This document shows positions 8,336-16,817 of a DNA stretch of 48,991 nt, one piece after another. The notes under the pieces were generated by a model. The model was not told where the DNA came from. It did no database searches and worked only from the letters and a program-made list of their open reading frames with translations. The translations under genes and the position numbers were made by a program. The stretch covers positions 41,466 to 90,456 of the forward strand of contig NZ_AOJL01000060.1 of assembly GCF_000337035.1 (NCBI RefSeq). Direction: 5' to 3'. Within the stretch, counting starts at the first letter, position 1, and each line of letters begins with the position of its first letter. Source of the stretch: Halorubrum coriense DSM 10284 (GTDB lineage: Archaea > Halobacteriota > Halobacteria > Halobacteriales > Haloferacaceae).

Positions 8336-8721
8336 GCTCCGGAAACTCGTCGTACGGCGACATCCACCGGTACGAGCCGGCCCGCGAGAGCACGGCGGCC
8401 GCGATCGCGATCGTCCTGCTCACCGTCATCGAAGTCGTCTTCGTCGCGCTGTTCACCTACGGGCTGATGTCGGCGTGGGCGTCGACGGAGGCCGGAAACA
8501 TGTACGTCGGCGCGCTGCTGGCGTTCATTTTCATCGACCTCGCGTTCATCCTACTGCTCTACCGGAAGGAGTTCCTGCCGGACGTGATGATCGTGAAGAA
8601 GCGCCGGCGCAAGTGGGAGGATCTGTACATCCGCGAGGAGGACAAAGACGGCAAGACCTTCGACACCGGCGGTCTCACGGACACGCTGAAACGCGCCGTG
8701 TACCCCTACTACAGGAAGTGA
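8332..8721 (+). CDS. Small two-helix membrane subunit of the cytochrome b/halocyanin cluster
   Basis: A 129-residue protein with two transmembrane helices (about 22-45 and 57-77) and a basic, then acidic, cytoplasmic tail (VKKRRRKWEDLYIREEDKDGK). Its ATG overlaps the halocyanin stop by 4 bp and it ends 7 bp before the cytochrome b gene, so translation is coupled. I recall this as a haloarchaeal DUF7318-type protein, not verified. An accessory subunit of the complex is the likely role. Confidence 0.75.
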   Translation: MSSGNSSYGDIHRYEPARESTAAAIAIVLLTVIEVVFVALFTYGLMSAWASTEAGNMYVGALLAFIFIDLAFILLLYRKEFLPDVMIVKKRRRKWEDLYIREEDKDGKTFDTGGLTDTLKRAVYPYYRK

Positions 8722-8728
8722 TTCGACA

Positions 8729-9538
8729 ATGAGTCTGAAAAAACAAGACGACATGGACCACAACGCGTGGCTCAAGAGTCAGGACCTCACGGCCATCGAG
8801 ACGGCCTTCCTGACCACGCTCATCTGGCTCGACAAGCGGCTCCGCATCGTCGACTACCTCGAACTGCTCGAGACGATGTACTACCGCGCGAACCTCCAGA
8901 TGCCGAAGAGCCACACCGAACAGTACGACCTCGACAACAAATTTTGGTACTGGTACCCGCTGTACTCGCTCGGGTCCCTCTCGATCATCGCGTACCTGCT
9001 CGCGGCGGTATCCGGAGCGCTCCTCGGGTTCTACTACGCGCCCTCGACCGCCGGAGCGGTCGCGCAGGGCGACCCGACTGCGGCGTACGACTCGATGGTG
9101 ATGATCATGCAGGACGTCCAGTTCGGCTTCATGCTCCGGTCCATCCACCGCTGGTCCGCGCAGTTCATGGTGGCCGCGGTGTTCCTCCACATGCTGCGCG
9201 TCTACTTCACCGGCGCGTACAAGGAGCCGCGCGAGGTCAACTGGATCCTCGGCGTCGTGCTCATCGCCCTGACGCTGCTGTTTGGCTTCTCCGGGTACGT
9301 TCTCCCGTGGAAGCAGCTGTCCTTCTGGGCGGCGCAGATCGGCGTCGAGCTGGCCCTCGCGACCCCCATCGTCGGCGAGTGGGCGGCCCAGCTGCTGTTC
9401 GGCGGCTTCACCCTCGGACAGGCGACGCTCGTGAGAATGTACATCCTGCACGTGTTCGTGCTCCCGTTCGTGGTCACCGCGCTCATCGCGGTCCACGTGG
9501 GCATCGTCTGGGTGCAGGGCATCGCGGAACCGCACTAA
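8729..9538 (+). CDS. Cytochrome b, N-terminal (b6-like) subunit
   Basis: The 269-residue diheme core of a quinol-oxidising cytochrome bc-type complex in the cell membrane. Four transmembrane helices follow a ~75-residue cytoplasmic N-terminus. Heme ligand pairs are H140/H154 in the second helix and H241/H256 in the fourth. The spacings, 13 and 14 residues between the ligands, match cytochrome b6 rather than mitochondrial cytochrome b (13 and 13). PWKQLSFW follows helix C. The C-terminal half of cytochrome b is a separate gene starting 4 bp downstream (9543), another b6f-like trait. The gene name petB is used for such genes. Confidence 0.93.
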   Translation: MSLKKQDDMDHNAWLKSQDLTAIETAFLTTLIWLDKRLRIVDYLELLETMYYRANLQMPKSHTEQYDLDNKFWYWYPLYSLGSLSIIAYLLAAVSGALLGFYYAPSTAGAVAQGDPTAAYDSMVMIMQDVQFGFMLRSIHRWSAQFMVAAVFLHMLRVYFTGAYKEPREVNWILGVVLIALTLLFGFSGYVLPWKQLSFWAAQIGVELALATPIVGEWAAQLLFGGFTLGQATLVRMYILHVFVLPFVVTALIAVHVGIVWVQGIAEPH

Positions 9539-9542
9539 TCCG

Positions 9543-10331
9543 ATGACCGACGACACCACCCCCATGACCGACGGAGGCACCGACGACGAGGCGCGGACCG
9601 ACGGCGGCCCGCCGGCGACGGTCCCGCCGGACGACGAGACGCCGACTTGGTCCGAGCGCAAGGAGCACAGCCAGGGGCTCGCACAGCTCACCTACCAGTA
9701 CTTCGAGCGCTCTCGGCGCGAGGACGAGGACCTGCGCACGGAGTCGACCTACGTCGAGCGCGACGTGCTCGGCTTCCCGACGTGGCCCCACGAGACCATC
9801 CGGAACCTCGCGATCACGTCCTTTTTCATCGGGATCATGCTGCTCGTGGCCTCGATCATGCCGGGGCACTTCGGCGACCCGGCGAACCCCGGCTCCACGC
9901 CGGCGATCATCCTGCCCGACTGGTACCTCTACTGGTCGTTCGGTCTGCTGAAGCTCGACCCGATCAACCCGGACCTCGCGGTACTGGGCGGAAACATCAT
10001 CATGTCGAACGAGCTGATGGGCCTCGTCGCGCACGGCGCGATCTTCGGCGTCATCACGCTGGTGCCCTTCCTCAACAAGGGGAACGCGCGGCGCCCCGTC
10101 GAGGAGCCGGGCTGGGCAGCGCTCGGCGTGACCGGCGTCATCCTCGCCATCACGCTGGCCGCGCTCGCCATCCAGAACTTCTTCCCGGTCCAGCTCGAGC
10201 TGCTGTTCTCGCTCACGTTCATGCTCCCGGTTGCGGGCGGCGTGGTCACCTACGCGGTGCTGAAGACGATGCGAGAGGGGTACATGTACGACCTCAACCG
10301 CCGCTACTTCATGCTGCGGCCGCCGAAGTAA
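9543..10331 (+). CDS. Cytochrome b, C-terminal (subunit IV-like) subunit
   Basis: A 262-residue partner of the b6-like protein that completes the quinol oxidation site. After ~90 acidic cytoplasmic residues come three main transmembrane helices (about 92-112, 150-175 and 190-215, perhaps a fourth near 220-245). The Qo-site motif is P125-D126-W127-Y128, a conservative Glu-to-Asp change from the classical PEWY. It starts 4 bp after the cytochrome b gene; a second in-frame ATG at 9564 is an alternative start. Often called petD in haloarchaeal annotation. Confidence 0.9.
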   Translation: MTDDTTPMTDGGTDDEARTDGGPPATVPPDDETPTWSERKEHSQGLAQLTYQYFERSRREDEDLRTESTYVERDVLGFPTWPHETIRNLAITSFFIGIMLLVASIMPGHFGDPANPGSTPAIILPDWYLYWSFGLLKLDPINPDLAVLGGNIIMSNELMGLVAHGAIFGVITLVPFLNKGNARRPVEEPGWAALGVTGVILAITLAALAIQNFFPVQLELLFSLTFMLPVAGGVVTYAVLKTMREGYMYDLNRRYFMLRPPK

Positions 10332-10405
10332 CGCCGACGAGACCGCTGTCGCGGTTCCGCGACCGACGCGCGGTCGCGGCCGCCGTTCCCGACGTTCCGT
10401 AACCC

Positions 10406-10837
10406 ATGTCATCATCAACAGACGGCGACGCGTCGCAGTCGTTCGACGAGACGGGCGACCCGATCGCGGCCGACGACGACGCCGACCCGCGAAACGAACC
10501 GACGGGCCCGCGCGACGGGCCGAGCGGCCGAGAGGTGGTCGTTCCGTTCCGGCTGTACAAGGCCGTTACCGTCTTCTCGACGCTCGCCGCGGTCGTCACC
10601 TACTTCGTCGGGTTCACCCTCATCGACGCCGCGACGCTCCAGATCAGTTTCGTTCGGACGACCATCGTCTACCTGCTCGACAACGCCGGAATCCTGCCGC
10701 CGGAAGACGTCCTAGTGGCGTTGCTGGCGATCACCGGCGTCGGCTTCATCCTCCTCGGGACCGCGGTGTACGTGCTCGGGACCCGGTTCCGCGGACAAGG
10801 GATGGGAAAGTCTCAAGACGACTCCAGCGAAACGTGA
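10406..10837 (+). CDS. Two-helix membrane protein, cytochrome b cluster
   Basis: A 143-residue protein with a 45-residue acidic disordered N-terminus, then transmembrane helices at about 51-73 and 102-126. The segment between them faces outside. It is 74 bp after the subunit IV-like gene and 4 bp before the next small gene, so it belongs to the operon. I recall the family as DUF7315, not verified. No catalytic motif is present; an accessory subunit is likely. Confidence 0.72.
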   Translation: MSSSTDGDASQSFDETGDPIAADDDADPRNEPTGPRDGPSGREVVVPFRLYKAVTVFSTLAAVVTYFVGFTLIDAATLQISFVRTTIVYLLDNAGILPPEDVLVALLAITGVGFILLGTAVYVLGTRFRGQGMGKSQDDSSET

Positions 10838-10841
10838 GATA

Positions 10842-11120
10842 ATGGCAGACGAGTTCATGAAGGGCTTCGCCCTGTTCGCGATCGGCGGTCTCGGGTGGAT
10901 CACCTTCGGCGGCTGGTACCGGACGCCCTCGTACTACGAGGTGGTACAGCTCGTGAACCCGCCGGAGGGCGTGAACACGGCGTACGGCGAGATCGGACTC
11001 CTCGCGGGCGACGCCTTCTTCTGGCTGATGGTCCTCGGCGCGCTGACGTTCTGGGTTCTCATTCCTGTCAGCCGTCAGCTCCGCGACGCCCTCAACGACG
11101 ACGACGCCGCCGCGAACTGA
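10842..11120 (+). CDS. Small two-helix membrane protein, last gene of the cytochrome b cluster
   Basis: A 92-residue protein with helices near residues 6-24 and 48-73 and an external loop (GWYRTPSYYEVVQLVNPPEG) between them. The acidic C-terminus (ALNDDDAAAN) is cytoplasmic. It starts 4 bp after the preceding gene. I recall the family as DUF7314, not verified. Position makes it a probable structural subunit of the cytochrome b/halocyanin complex. Confidence 0.72.
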   Translation: MADEFMKGFALFAIGGLGWITFGGWYRTPSYYEVVQLVNPPEGVNTAYGEIGLLAGDAFFWLMVLGALTFWVLIPVSRQLRDALNDDDAAAN

Positions 11121-11233
11121 ACGCGACGCTCTCGTCTCGCTTTCTGTGGTCTGCCTCGACGCCGCCCGAGCGGCGCGGCCGCGCCCGCCGACGAACCGGG
11201 AGCTTTTCACCGCCGCTCGCCCGAAGCTCGCGC

Positions 11234-11980
11234 ATGAGTGAGTCGACGCCCCGCCTCGCGGTCCTCGGCGACGCCGACCCGACGGCGGCGATCCGGTCGG
11301 CGGCGACCGCCGCGGACGTCCGCCTCACGGACCGCGCCGAGGCCGACGGCATCGTGGCCGTCGGGGACGCCGCGTTGCGGGAAGCGATGCGCGCGGTCGC
11401 GAGCGGCGACGCGCAGTCGGTTCCGATCCTCCCGGTCGGCGACGCCCGACATGCGGTCGATCCCGCCCTCGCGACCGAGCGCCTCGCGGACGTCGTCGAC
11501 GAGATGGGGGGATCGGTTGAGGCGCTCGACGGGTTCACACGCGCCGCGCACCCGGTTCTGTCGGTCGAGGCGGCCGACGACGGGACGGCTCTGTTCGCGG
11601 CCGCGGACGTCGCGCTCGTGACCGCGGAGCCGGCCCGAATCTCGGAGTACGGGATCGCGTTCTCCGACGGCGACGAGGTCTCGATGCGGGCCGACGGCGC
11701 GGTGGTCGCCACCCCGCTCGGCAGCGACGGCTACGCGGCGGCGGCCGGCGGGCCCGTGGTGTCGCCCGGCGGCGGCCTCGCGGTCGTCCCGGTCTCGCCG
11801 TTCACGACTCGCCCGGACACGTGGGTCGCGTCCGGCGGGCTCCGCGTCACGGTCAAACGCGGAGAGGAACCGGTCGCGCTGGTGGTCGACGGCGTTCGCC
11901 GCGGAACCGTCGCGCCGCACCGCGCGGTCCGGATCGAGATCGCAGCGACGGTCGACCTGCTCGCGCCGACGGCGCAGTGA
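11234..11980 (+). CDS. NAD kinase-like protein with degenerate nucleotide motif
   Basis: A 248-residue protein of the ATP-NAD kinase fold. The C-terminal beta domain has the family's ADGAVVATPLGSDGYAAAAGGPVV (residues 154-175, compare the canonical GST-x-Y-x3-AGGP). The active-site loop, normally GGDGT, reads VGDAAL at residues 43-48: the Asp (D45) remains but the flanking glycine and Thr are Ala. The usual NE pair after the central strand is also absent (VTAEPA). The protein may therefore be catalytically weak, use another nucleotide, or have a regulatory role. It is a single gene after the cytochrome b cluster. Confidence 0.75.
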   Translation: MSESTPRLAVLGDADPTAAIRSAATAADVRLTDRAEADGIVAVGDAALREAMRAVASGDAQSVPILPVGDARHAVDPALATERLADVVDEMGGSVEALDGFTRAAHPVLSVEAADDGTALFAAADVALVTAEPARISEYGIAFSDGDEVSMRADGAVVATPLGSDGYAAAAGGPVVSPGGGLAVVPVSPFTTRPDTWVASGGLRVTVKRGEEPVALVVDGVRRGTVAPHRAVRIEIAATVDLLAPTAQ

Positions 11981-12094
11981 GCCGGCGGTCGACGCGATCC
12001 GGAGGGGCCCGAGTCGGCTCCGCTGCCGCGGCGATTCGTCGCTTCGCTCGCCCCCGGTCCGGACCTTCTCGCGGGCGCGGCGATCGGAAACACT

Positions 12095-12101
12095 CTAATA
12101 C
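12095..12101 (+). promoter_or_regulatory. TATA-like box for membrane protein gene at 12124
   Basis: CTAATAC lies 23-29 nt upstream of the ATG at 12124. Confidence 0.4.
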
Positions 12102-12123
12102 GTCGTGAACGGAAGTGGTGGAT

Positions 12124-12567
12124 ATGGACCCACTGCAGTTCCTCGTTCCCCTCGACTGGCTGGCTGCCGTCGGGCCGGTGCTGCCGTACGCGATCTTCGT
12201 GATGACCGTCGCGAACCTCGCCACGCGGCACCTCGCGCACAGGCGGCACGTCGAAGAGGGACAGGACGCGGACAGCGTGGAGGCGTACACGCCGCACGTG
12301 TTCACCAACGTCGGCCTCGTCCTCCTGTCGTTCCTCTTCATCCTCGACTCGCCGGTGAGCGGCACGATCCTGTCGGTGCTCGTGCTCGCGATGTTCATCG
12401 CCGACTTCTTCGAACTGGAGGCGCGCAACGTCGAGGCCCGCAACGACATGGCGATCGAGGCACCGAAGAGCTCGATCGCCGCCTCGCTCGTCGTGTTAGT
12501 GTGGTCGTCGTACTACGCGCTGTTCTTCGTCATCGAAGGGATCTGGAACCAGTTCGTCGTCGCCTGA
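12124..12567 (+). CDS. Four-helix membrane protein, unknown function
   Basis: A 147-residue membrane protein with helices at about 13-34, 59-76, 79-98 and 117-139. A charged loop with a His-rich start (HLAHRRHVEEGQD) joins the first two helices. I do not recognise a catalytic function; it is a conserved-looking haloarchaeal protein placed a short way downstream of the cytochrome b cluster. ATG 12124 was chosen over the GTG codons just before it because of the TATA distance. Confidence 0.7.
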   Translation: MDPLQFLVPLDWLAAVGPVLPYAIFVMTVANLATRHLAHRRHVEEGQDADSVEAYTPHVFTNVGLVLLSFLFILDSPVSGTILSVLVLAMFIADFFELEARNVEARNDMAIEAPKSSIAASLVVLVWSSYYALFFVIEGIWNQFVVA

Positions 12568-12612
12568 CGAACTCCGACCCGGACCGCGGTTTCTCCGAGC
12601 ACTCGACGCCCG

Positions 12613-13935
12613 TCAGAACGGCCAGTCGCCGGTGAGTTTCATCCCCGTCGCCTTCCCCTCCGCTTCGAGCGCCGCGGCGATGTCGTCGGCGTCGCGCCGG
12701 GGGATCGACACGGCCGCGTCCGCGAGGTCTACGACGAGCTCGGTCAGGAGGATCGCCTGCTCGCGGAGGTTCCGCGACTCGAGTTTGTCGAGCGTGTCGG
12801 CGTGGGTGTGGCCCCAGCCGCGACCGCGCCCCTCGGTCTCGCCGGAGACCATGTACCCGGGGATTCCGCGCTTCACGAACGGCCAGTGGTCGCTGTGGGG
12901 AACCAGCTCCCCGCCGGTCGAGACCGGGTGGTCGAAGCGGTCGCTCACGCGCTCGGCGGCGGCCGCCAGCGCGTCGAAGTCGTGGTGGTCCAGCCGCAGC
13001 GTCCGGCCGAACACGTTGCTGTCGACGTTGACGACGGCGCGGACCGCCCCCCGGTCGGCCGCCTCGGCGGCCACCGACGAGCCGACGAGACCGACCTCCT
13101 CGGCACCGAACGCGGCGAATCGAACGCGCACGTCGAGCTCCGCCTCGCGTGCCGCGAGCGCTCGCGCGACCTCGACGATGGTCGCGGTTCCGGCCCCGTT
13201 GTCCATCGCGCCCTCCGCGAGGTCGTGGGCGTCGACGTGCGAGGAGACTATCAGGTGCTCGTCGGTGTCGGGGCCGAGTTCGGCGACCGCGTTGCCGCTC
13301 GTCGCCGTCGGCGTCTCGCAGTCGACCGCGACGGTCAGCTCGTCCCCCTCACGTCGCCGCGCGAGGCGCGCGCCGGTCTCCTTCGAGACGCCGACGGCCG
13401 GAACGTCCCCGATGGGCGCGTCCGCGGTCCCGACGCTCCCGGTCGGCGGGAGCGTCCCCTCGACGTGGTTGACGAAGACGAAGGCGGCCGCGCCCGCGTC
13501 GACCGCGCGGTAGTACTTCTCGCGGCGGTGGACGAACCGGTCGACGGAGTCCGGCGTGTCCGACGACACCATCACGACCTTCCCCGCGAGGTCGGCCTCG
13601 AAGTCCTCGGGAACGCCGTGCCCGAGGTCGACGAACTCGCCGGTCGCCTCCGCGCTCGGGCTCCGCGGCAGCGCGATACAGGCGTTCGGGCCGACGGCGA
13701 CGGCGTCTCCGGTCGCGGCGTCCCGGATCGCGCTGTCGCCGCGCTCCCAGCCCTGAATCTCGAACCCCTCGACGGCCGCGTTCCGCGCGCCCGCGTCGGC
13801 GAACGCGTCGCGGGTCAGTTCCAGCGCCTCGCGCTCGCCCGACGAGCCGGCCATCCGGTCGCCGACGTCGACGAGGTCGATGAGGTGGTTCCAGCCCGCG
13901 TCGCTCGTGAACGTCTCGCCGATCCAGTCGGTCAT
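12613..13935 (-). CDS. M28-family zinc peptidase (aminopeptidase-like)
   Basis: A 440-residue co-catalytic dizinc peptidase. Metal and catalytic residues can be read: H233 and D235 in SSHVDAHD, D245 in GAMDNGAG, the Glu pair E279/E280 (GAEEVGL), D305 (NVDSN) and H376/H378 (GHTHADTLD). Residues 100-205 form an inserted PA-like domain (VVMVSSDTPDS to VGVSKETGARLA), as in secreted M28 aminopeptidases. There is no signal peptide, so the enzyme is probably cytoplasmic, hydrolysing short peptides. It is a single gene, convergent with the membrane protein gene at 12124-12567. Confidence 0.88.
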   Translation of the reverse strand: MTDWIGETFTSDAGWNHLIDLVDVGDRMAGSSGEREALELTRDAFADAGARNAAVEGFEIQGWERGDSAIRDAATGDAVAVGPNACIALPRSPSAEATGEFVDLGHGVPEDFEADLAGKVVMVSSDTPDSVDRFVHRREKYYRAVDAGAAAFVFVNHVEGTLPPTGSVGTADAPIGDVPAVGVSKETGARLARRREGDELTVAVDCETPTATSGNAVAELGPDTDEHLIVSSHVDAHDLAEGAMDNGAGTATIVEVARALAAREAELDVRVRFAAFGAEEVGLVGSSVAAEAADRGAVRAVVNVDSNVFGRTLRLDHHDFDALAAAAERVSDRFDHPVSTGGELVPHSDHWPFVKRGIPGYMVSGETEGRGRGWGHTHADTLDKLESRNLREQAILLTELVVDLADAAVSIPRRDADDIAAALEAEGKATGMKLTGDWPF

Positions 13936-14057
13936 GCGCGTGAGTGTCGCGGCCGCCGCTCAAGCGTTTCGGTGGCGGCGGGGGCGGCCGGGATCGGGCG
14001 AGAGGATGAGTCGGGTGCTCGGCCCGGGAGCGACGGTCGAGTGCTCGGCCCGGGCGC

Positions 14058-14717
14058 TCAGACCGGGACGGCCGGCAGCAGGACCGCCGCGGCCTCGGCG
14101 GCCGCGAACGTCGAGTCGTACAGGTGGTTGAGGAGGAGGTAGGTGACGACTCCGAGCACGAGCGAGAGGATCCACGCGCTCGCGGCGATCCGCCCGACGC
14201 GCCGGTGGGGCGTCTCGGTCCGGAGCTCCCGTTCGGAGTGGGTGAGTCCGAGGACGATGGCGTACAGCACGACGGGGACCGACACCACGGAGAGGAGGAT
14301 GTGGATCGCGAGCATGATCAGGTACGCCGGGTACACCCAGTCCCACAGCGGGACCCACGCGTACGCCGAGTCCAGCACGAACTCCTTCGTTCCCCCGCCG
14401 GCGACCTTCGGAAGGTACATCGCGAGGAAGAGGAGGATGAGTCCGAACGACGTCGTCATCGCCGCGGCGTGTTTCTTCACATCGTCGTTGCGGATCCAGT
14501 ACCACCCGAGCGAGAGCGTGATCACGGTGACCGTGTTGACGGCGGCGATGGCGTGAGCGAGGAGGTCGACGGTGCCCTTCGTGAGCGTCGGGAACAGCGC
14601 CTGAAACTCGGGCACGAGGAACACGCCGCCGACGGCCCCGTAGCCGACGACGGTGAGGAGGGCGGTTATCGCCCCCGGGTGTTCTCCGGCCCTGTCGCGA
14701 ACGCTGGCGGTGGACAT
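14058..14717 (-). CDS. DUF420 family membrane protein
   Basis: A 219-residue membrane protein with about five helices (16-34, 52-74, 83-102, 132-157 and 174-196). Conserved-looking histidines sit in helices: H55 (LLAHAIAAVN), H83 (KKHAAAMTTSF) and H139 (LAIHILLSV). I recognise the DUF420 pattern, a family found beside cytochrome oxidase and CtaG-type assembly genes, so a role in heme-copper oxidase maturation is plausible but not shown. The start ATG 14717 is preceded by an AT-rich stretch (AACGTTATTG region) near 14738. Confidence 0.82.
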   Translation of the reverse strand: MSTASVRDRAGEHPGAITALLTVVGYGAVGGVFLVPEFQALFPTLTKGTVDLLAHAIAAVNTVTVITLSLGWYWIRNDDVKKHAAAMTTSFGLILLFLAMYLPKVAGGGTKEFVLDSAYAWVPLWDWVYPAYLIMLAIHILLSVVSVPVVLYAIVLGLTHSERELRTETPHRRVGRIAASAWILSLVLGVVTYLLLNHLYDSTFAAAEAAAVLLPAVPV

Positions 14718-14811
14718 ACCGATCCTACTGCCGGGAGCGTTATTGTCCTTTCGAGGTCGGTCCGACAGCGTGCCCTCGTCGACGTGATCGGCTCGCCGCG
14801 AGCGCGCGCGG

Positions 14812-15864
14812 TCAGTCCTCGATGACCCCCGTCGCGGTCGCGACCTCCACCGCCGCCTCCTCGTTGATCCCGCCCTGGAGGATGGTGTAGCGGTCGCGGA
14901 TCTCGTGGGCGCTGGTGAGGGCGGCGATCAGCTCGGCGTCGTCGACGCCCAGTTCGCTCGCAGTCGTCGGGGCGTCGAGCTCGTCGAGCGCGTCGCGGAT
15001 CGCCGCCCACCGACCGTTCTCGCCGCTGTGGAGGAACTCGGTCATGATCGACGCCACGCCGACCTGGTGGCCGTGGAGCGCCTTGCCGGGCGCGATGCGG
15101 TCGAGCTGGTGCGAGATGAGGTGTTCCGCGCCGGACGCGGGCCGCGAGGAGCCGGCGATGGACATCGCGACCCCCGAGGAGACGAGCGCCTTCACGACCA
15201 CCCACGCCGACTCCTCTAACCCCGGGCGGATCATGTCGGCGTTCTCGACGAGCAGCTCCGCCGTCATCTCCGAGAGCGCGCCCGCGTACTCGCTGTACTC
15301 GACGTTGCGCAGGCGGCGGGCGAGCCGCCAGTCCTTCACCGCGGTGTAGTTGGAGATGATGTCCGCACAGCCCGCGGTCGTGAGCCGCCACGGGGCGTTC
15401 GCGAGCAGCGTCGTGTCCGCCACGACGGCGAGCGGCGGGTCCGCGGCGACTGAGTGACGCGTGTCGCCCTCGGGGATCGAAGAGCGCCCCGAGACGATGC
15501 CGTCGTGGGAGGCGACCGTCGGGACGGAGACGAAGCCGACGTCGAGGTGGTCGGCGGCCATCTTCGCGATGTCGATCGGCTTGCCGCCGCCGAGCGCGAT
15601 GAGGTAGCCGGGGTCGACCGCCTCTGCGGTCTCCTTCAGGTCCTCGACGGCCGCGAAGGAGGCGTTCTCCACGACCGCGGTCGCGGGGTCGTCGAACTGC
15701 GCTCTGACGCGGTCGCCCGCGATCTCGTTCGGCGTCGGGCTCGTCACGATCAGCGGCCGCCCGGTAAGGTAGAGTTCGCCGACCGCCTCCCCGAGGTCGT
15801 CGAGGACGTCGTGTCCCACGAGGACGTTCCGCGGGAGCTTGATCCACGTCGTCTTCTCGAACAT
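14812..15864 (-). CDS. egsA: sn-Glycerol-1-phosphate dehydrogenase [NAD(P)+]
   Basis: A 350-residue cytoplasmic enzyme that reduces dihydroxyacetone phosphate to sn-glycerol-1-phosphate, the stereochemical starting point of archaeal membrane lipids. The nucleotide-binding loop GGGKPID is at residues 92-98, and SHDGIVSGRSSI (119-130) is the substrate region characteristic of the family. Zinc ligands are expected in GAEHLISHQLD and HGHQVG. Length and order of motifs are as usual for haloarchaeal EgsA. It is transcribed alone, towards the DUF420 gene. Confidence 0.95.
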   Translation of the reverse strand: MFEKTTWIKLPRNVLVGHDVLDDLGEAVGELYLTGRPLIVTSPTPNEIAGDRVRAQFDDPATAVVENASFAAVEDLKETAEAVDPGYLIALGGGKPIDIAKMAADHLDVGFVSVPTVASHDGIVSGRSSIPEGDTRHSVAADPPLAVVADTTLLANAPWRLTTAGCADIISNYTAVKDWRLARRLRNVEYSEYAGALSEMTAELLVENADMIRPGLEESAWVVVKALVSSGVAMSIAGSSRPASGAEHLISHQLDRIAPGKALHGHQVGVASIMTEFLHSGENGRWAAIRDALDELDAPTTASELGVDDAELIAALTSAHEIRDRYTILQGGINEEAAVEVATATGVIED

Positions 15865-15930
15865 ACGGGACGGTCACGCCGACGGGTCAAAGCCGTTGTC
15901 CATGCGGGCGAGGACCCGTTCGGCCGCCCG

Positions 15931-16629
15931 CTACGCTCCGAGCGCCGCCAGCGTCGTCGCCGCGTCGTAGAGGAAGTAGACGCCGAAGCCGGCGAGCACG
16001 ACCGCGGAGGCGACGGCGACGAGCGGCGCGAACGTCTCGATCCGGCGCTCGGCGGCGACGAGCCCCGTCGGGAAGCCGACGATCCAGACCAACACGCCGA
16101 GGAAGAACCCGCCGATGAGCGCGGGCGAGCCGGTGGCGACCACGAGCGTCCCAGTGAGGTCGGCTCCGACGACCGGGAGCCGGGACAACACGTCGAGTTC
16201 GCCCGGTCGGAGCAGGCCGACGCCGATCGTCAGCCAGAACAGCACCTGGTACGGGTTCGTCAGGGCGAGCACCAGCGCCTTGCGGAACCCCTTCCCCTCC
16301 GCCGCGATCGTCTCGCCCCCCGAGGTCGGGTGGAACGACGCCCGCGCGCCCTGCGCCGCGCCGACGGCGAAGTACAGCATGAGGACGCCGCCGACCGCGA
16401 TCATGACGCCCTGTAACAGCGGGAACGACTCCACGACCGCGACGACGCCGACGTACGCGAGGAGGAAGAATATCGCGTCGGCGGTCGCCGCGCCGAGACC
16501 GGCCCGGAAGCCGGCGAAGCGACCGCGGAGGACTGCCTCCTCGGCGATCACCGCGTTCATCGGGCCGGGCGGCGCGGCGAGCGCCAGTCCGAAGACGACG
16601 CCCGCGCCGAGCGTAACGAGGGTGCTCAC
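15931..16629 (-). CDS. LysE/RhtB-family amino acid exporter
   Basis: A 232-residue transporter with about six membrane helices. GLALAAPPGPMNAV near the N-terminus is the LysE-family signature, followed by FRAGLGAATADAIFF. ALTNPYQVLFWLTIGVGL in the middle matches the family's conserved NP-x2-x-FW segment. The start chosen is GTG 16629, because no ATG lies between it and the helix; an ATG 111 bp upstream would add a hydrophilic, basic tail. The substrate (amino acid or other small solute) is unknown. Confidence 0.85.
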   Translation of the reverse strand: MSTLVTLGAGVVFGLALAAPPGPMNAVIAEEAVLRGRFAGFRAGLGAATADAIFFLLAYVGVVAVVESFPLLQGVMIAVGGVLMLYFAVGAAQGARASFHPTSGGETIAAEGKGFRKALVLALTNPYQVLFWLTIGVGLLRPGELDVLSRLPVVGADLTGTLVVATGSPALIGGFFLGVLVWIVGFPTGLVAAERRIETFAPLVAVASAVVLAGFGVYFLYDAATTLAALGA

Positions 16630-16817
16630 ACCGGTCGCAACGCCCGGTTTCGTGAAAAAGCCCGCGACAGCAACGTGGTCGGTAGCGACCGTTTCCGGAC
16701 GCTGCGACCGAGATGCGGACACCGGACGCCAGATCCGCACACGCCCGGCGCGGCCGCGGCGACGAACCGATGGCGACGGCCCGGCGAAGCGAGCGCGTCC
16801 GACCCGAGACGCCGGAA

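Noticed and set aside
13999-14058. Direct repeat GTGCTCGGCCCGGG twice between the M28 peptidase and DUF420 genes
   Set aside because: Too short and GC-biased to tell from chance in this genome.
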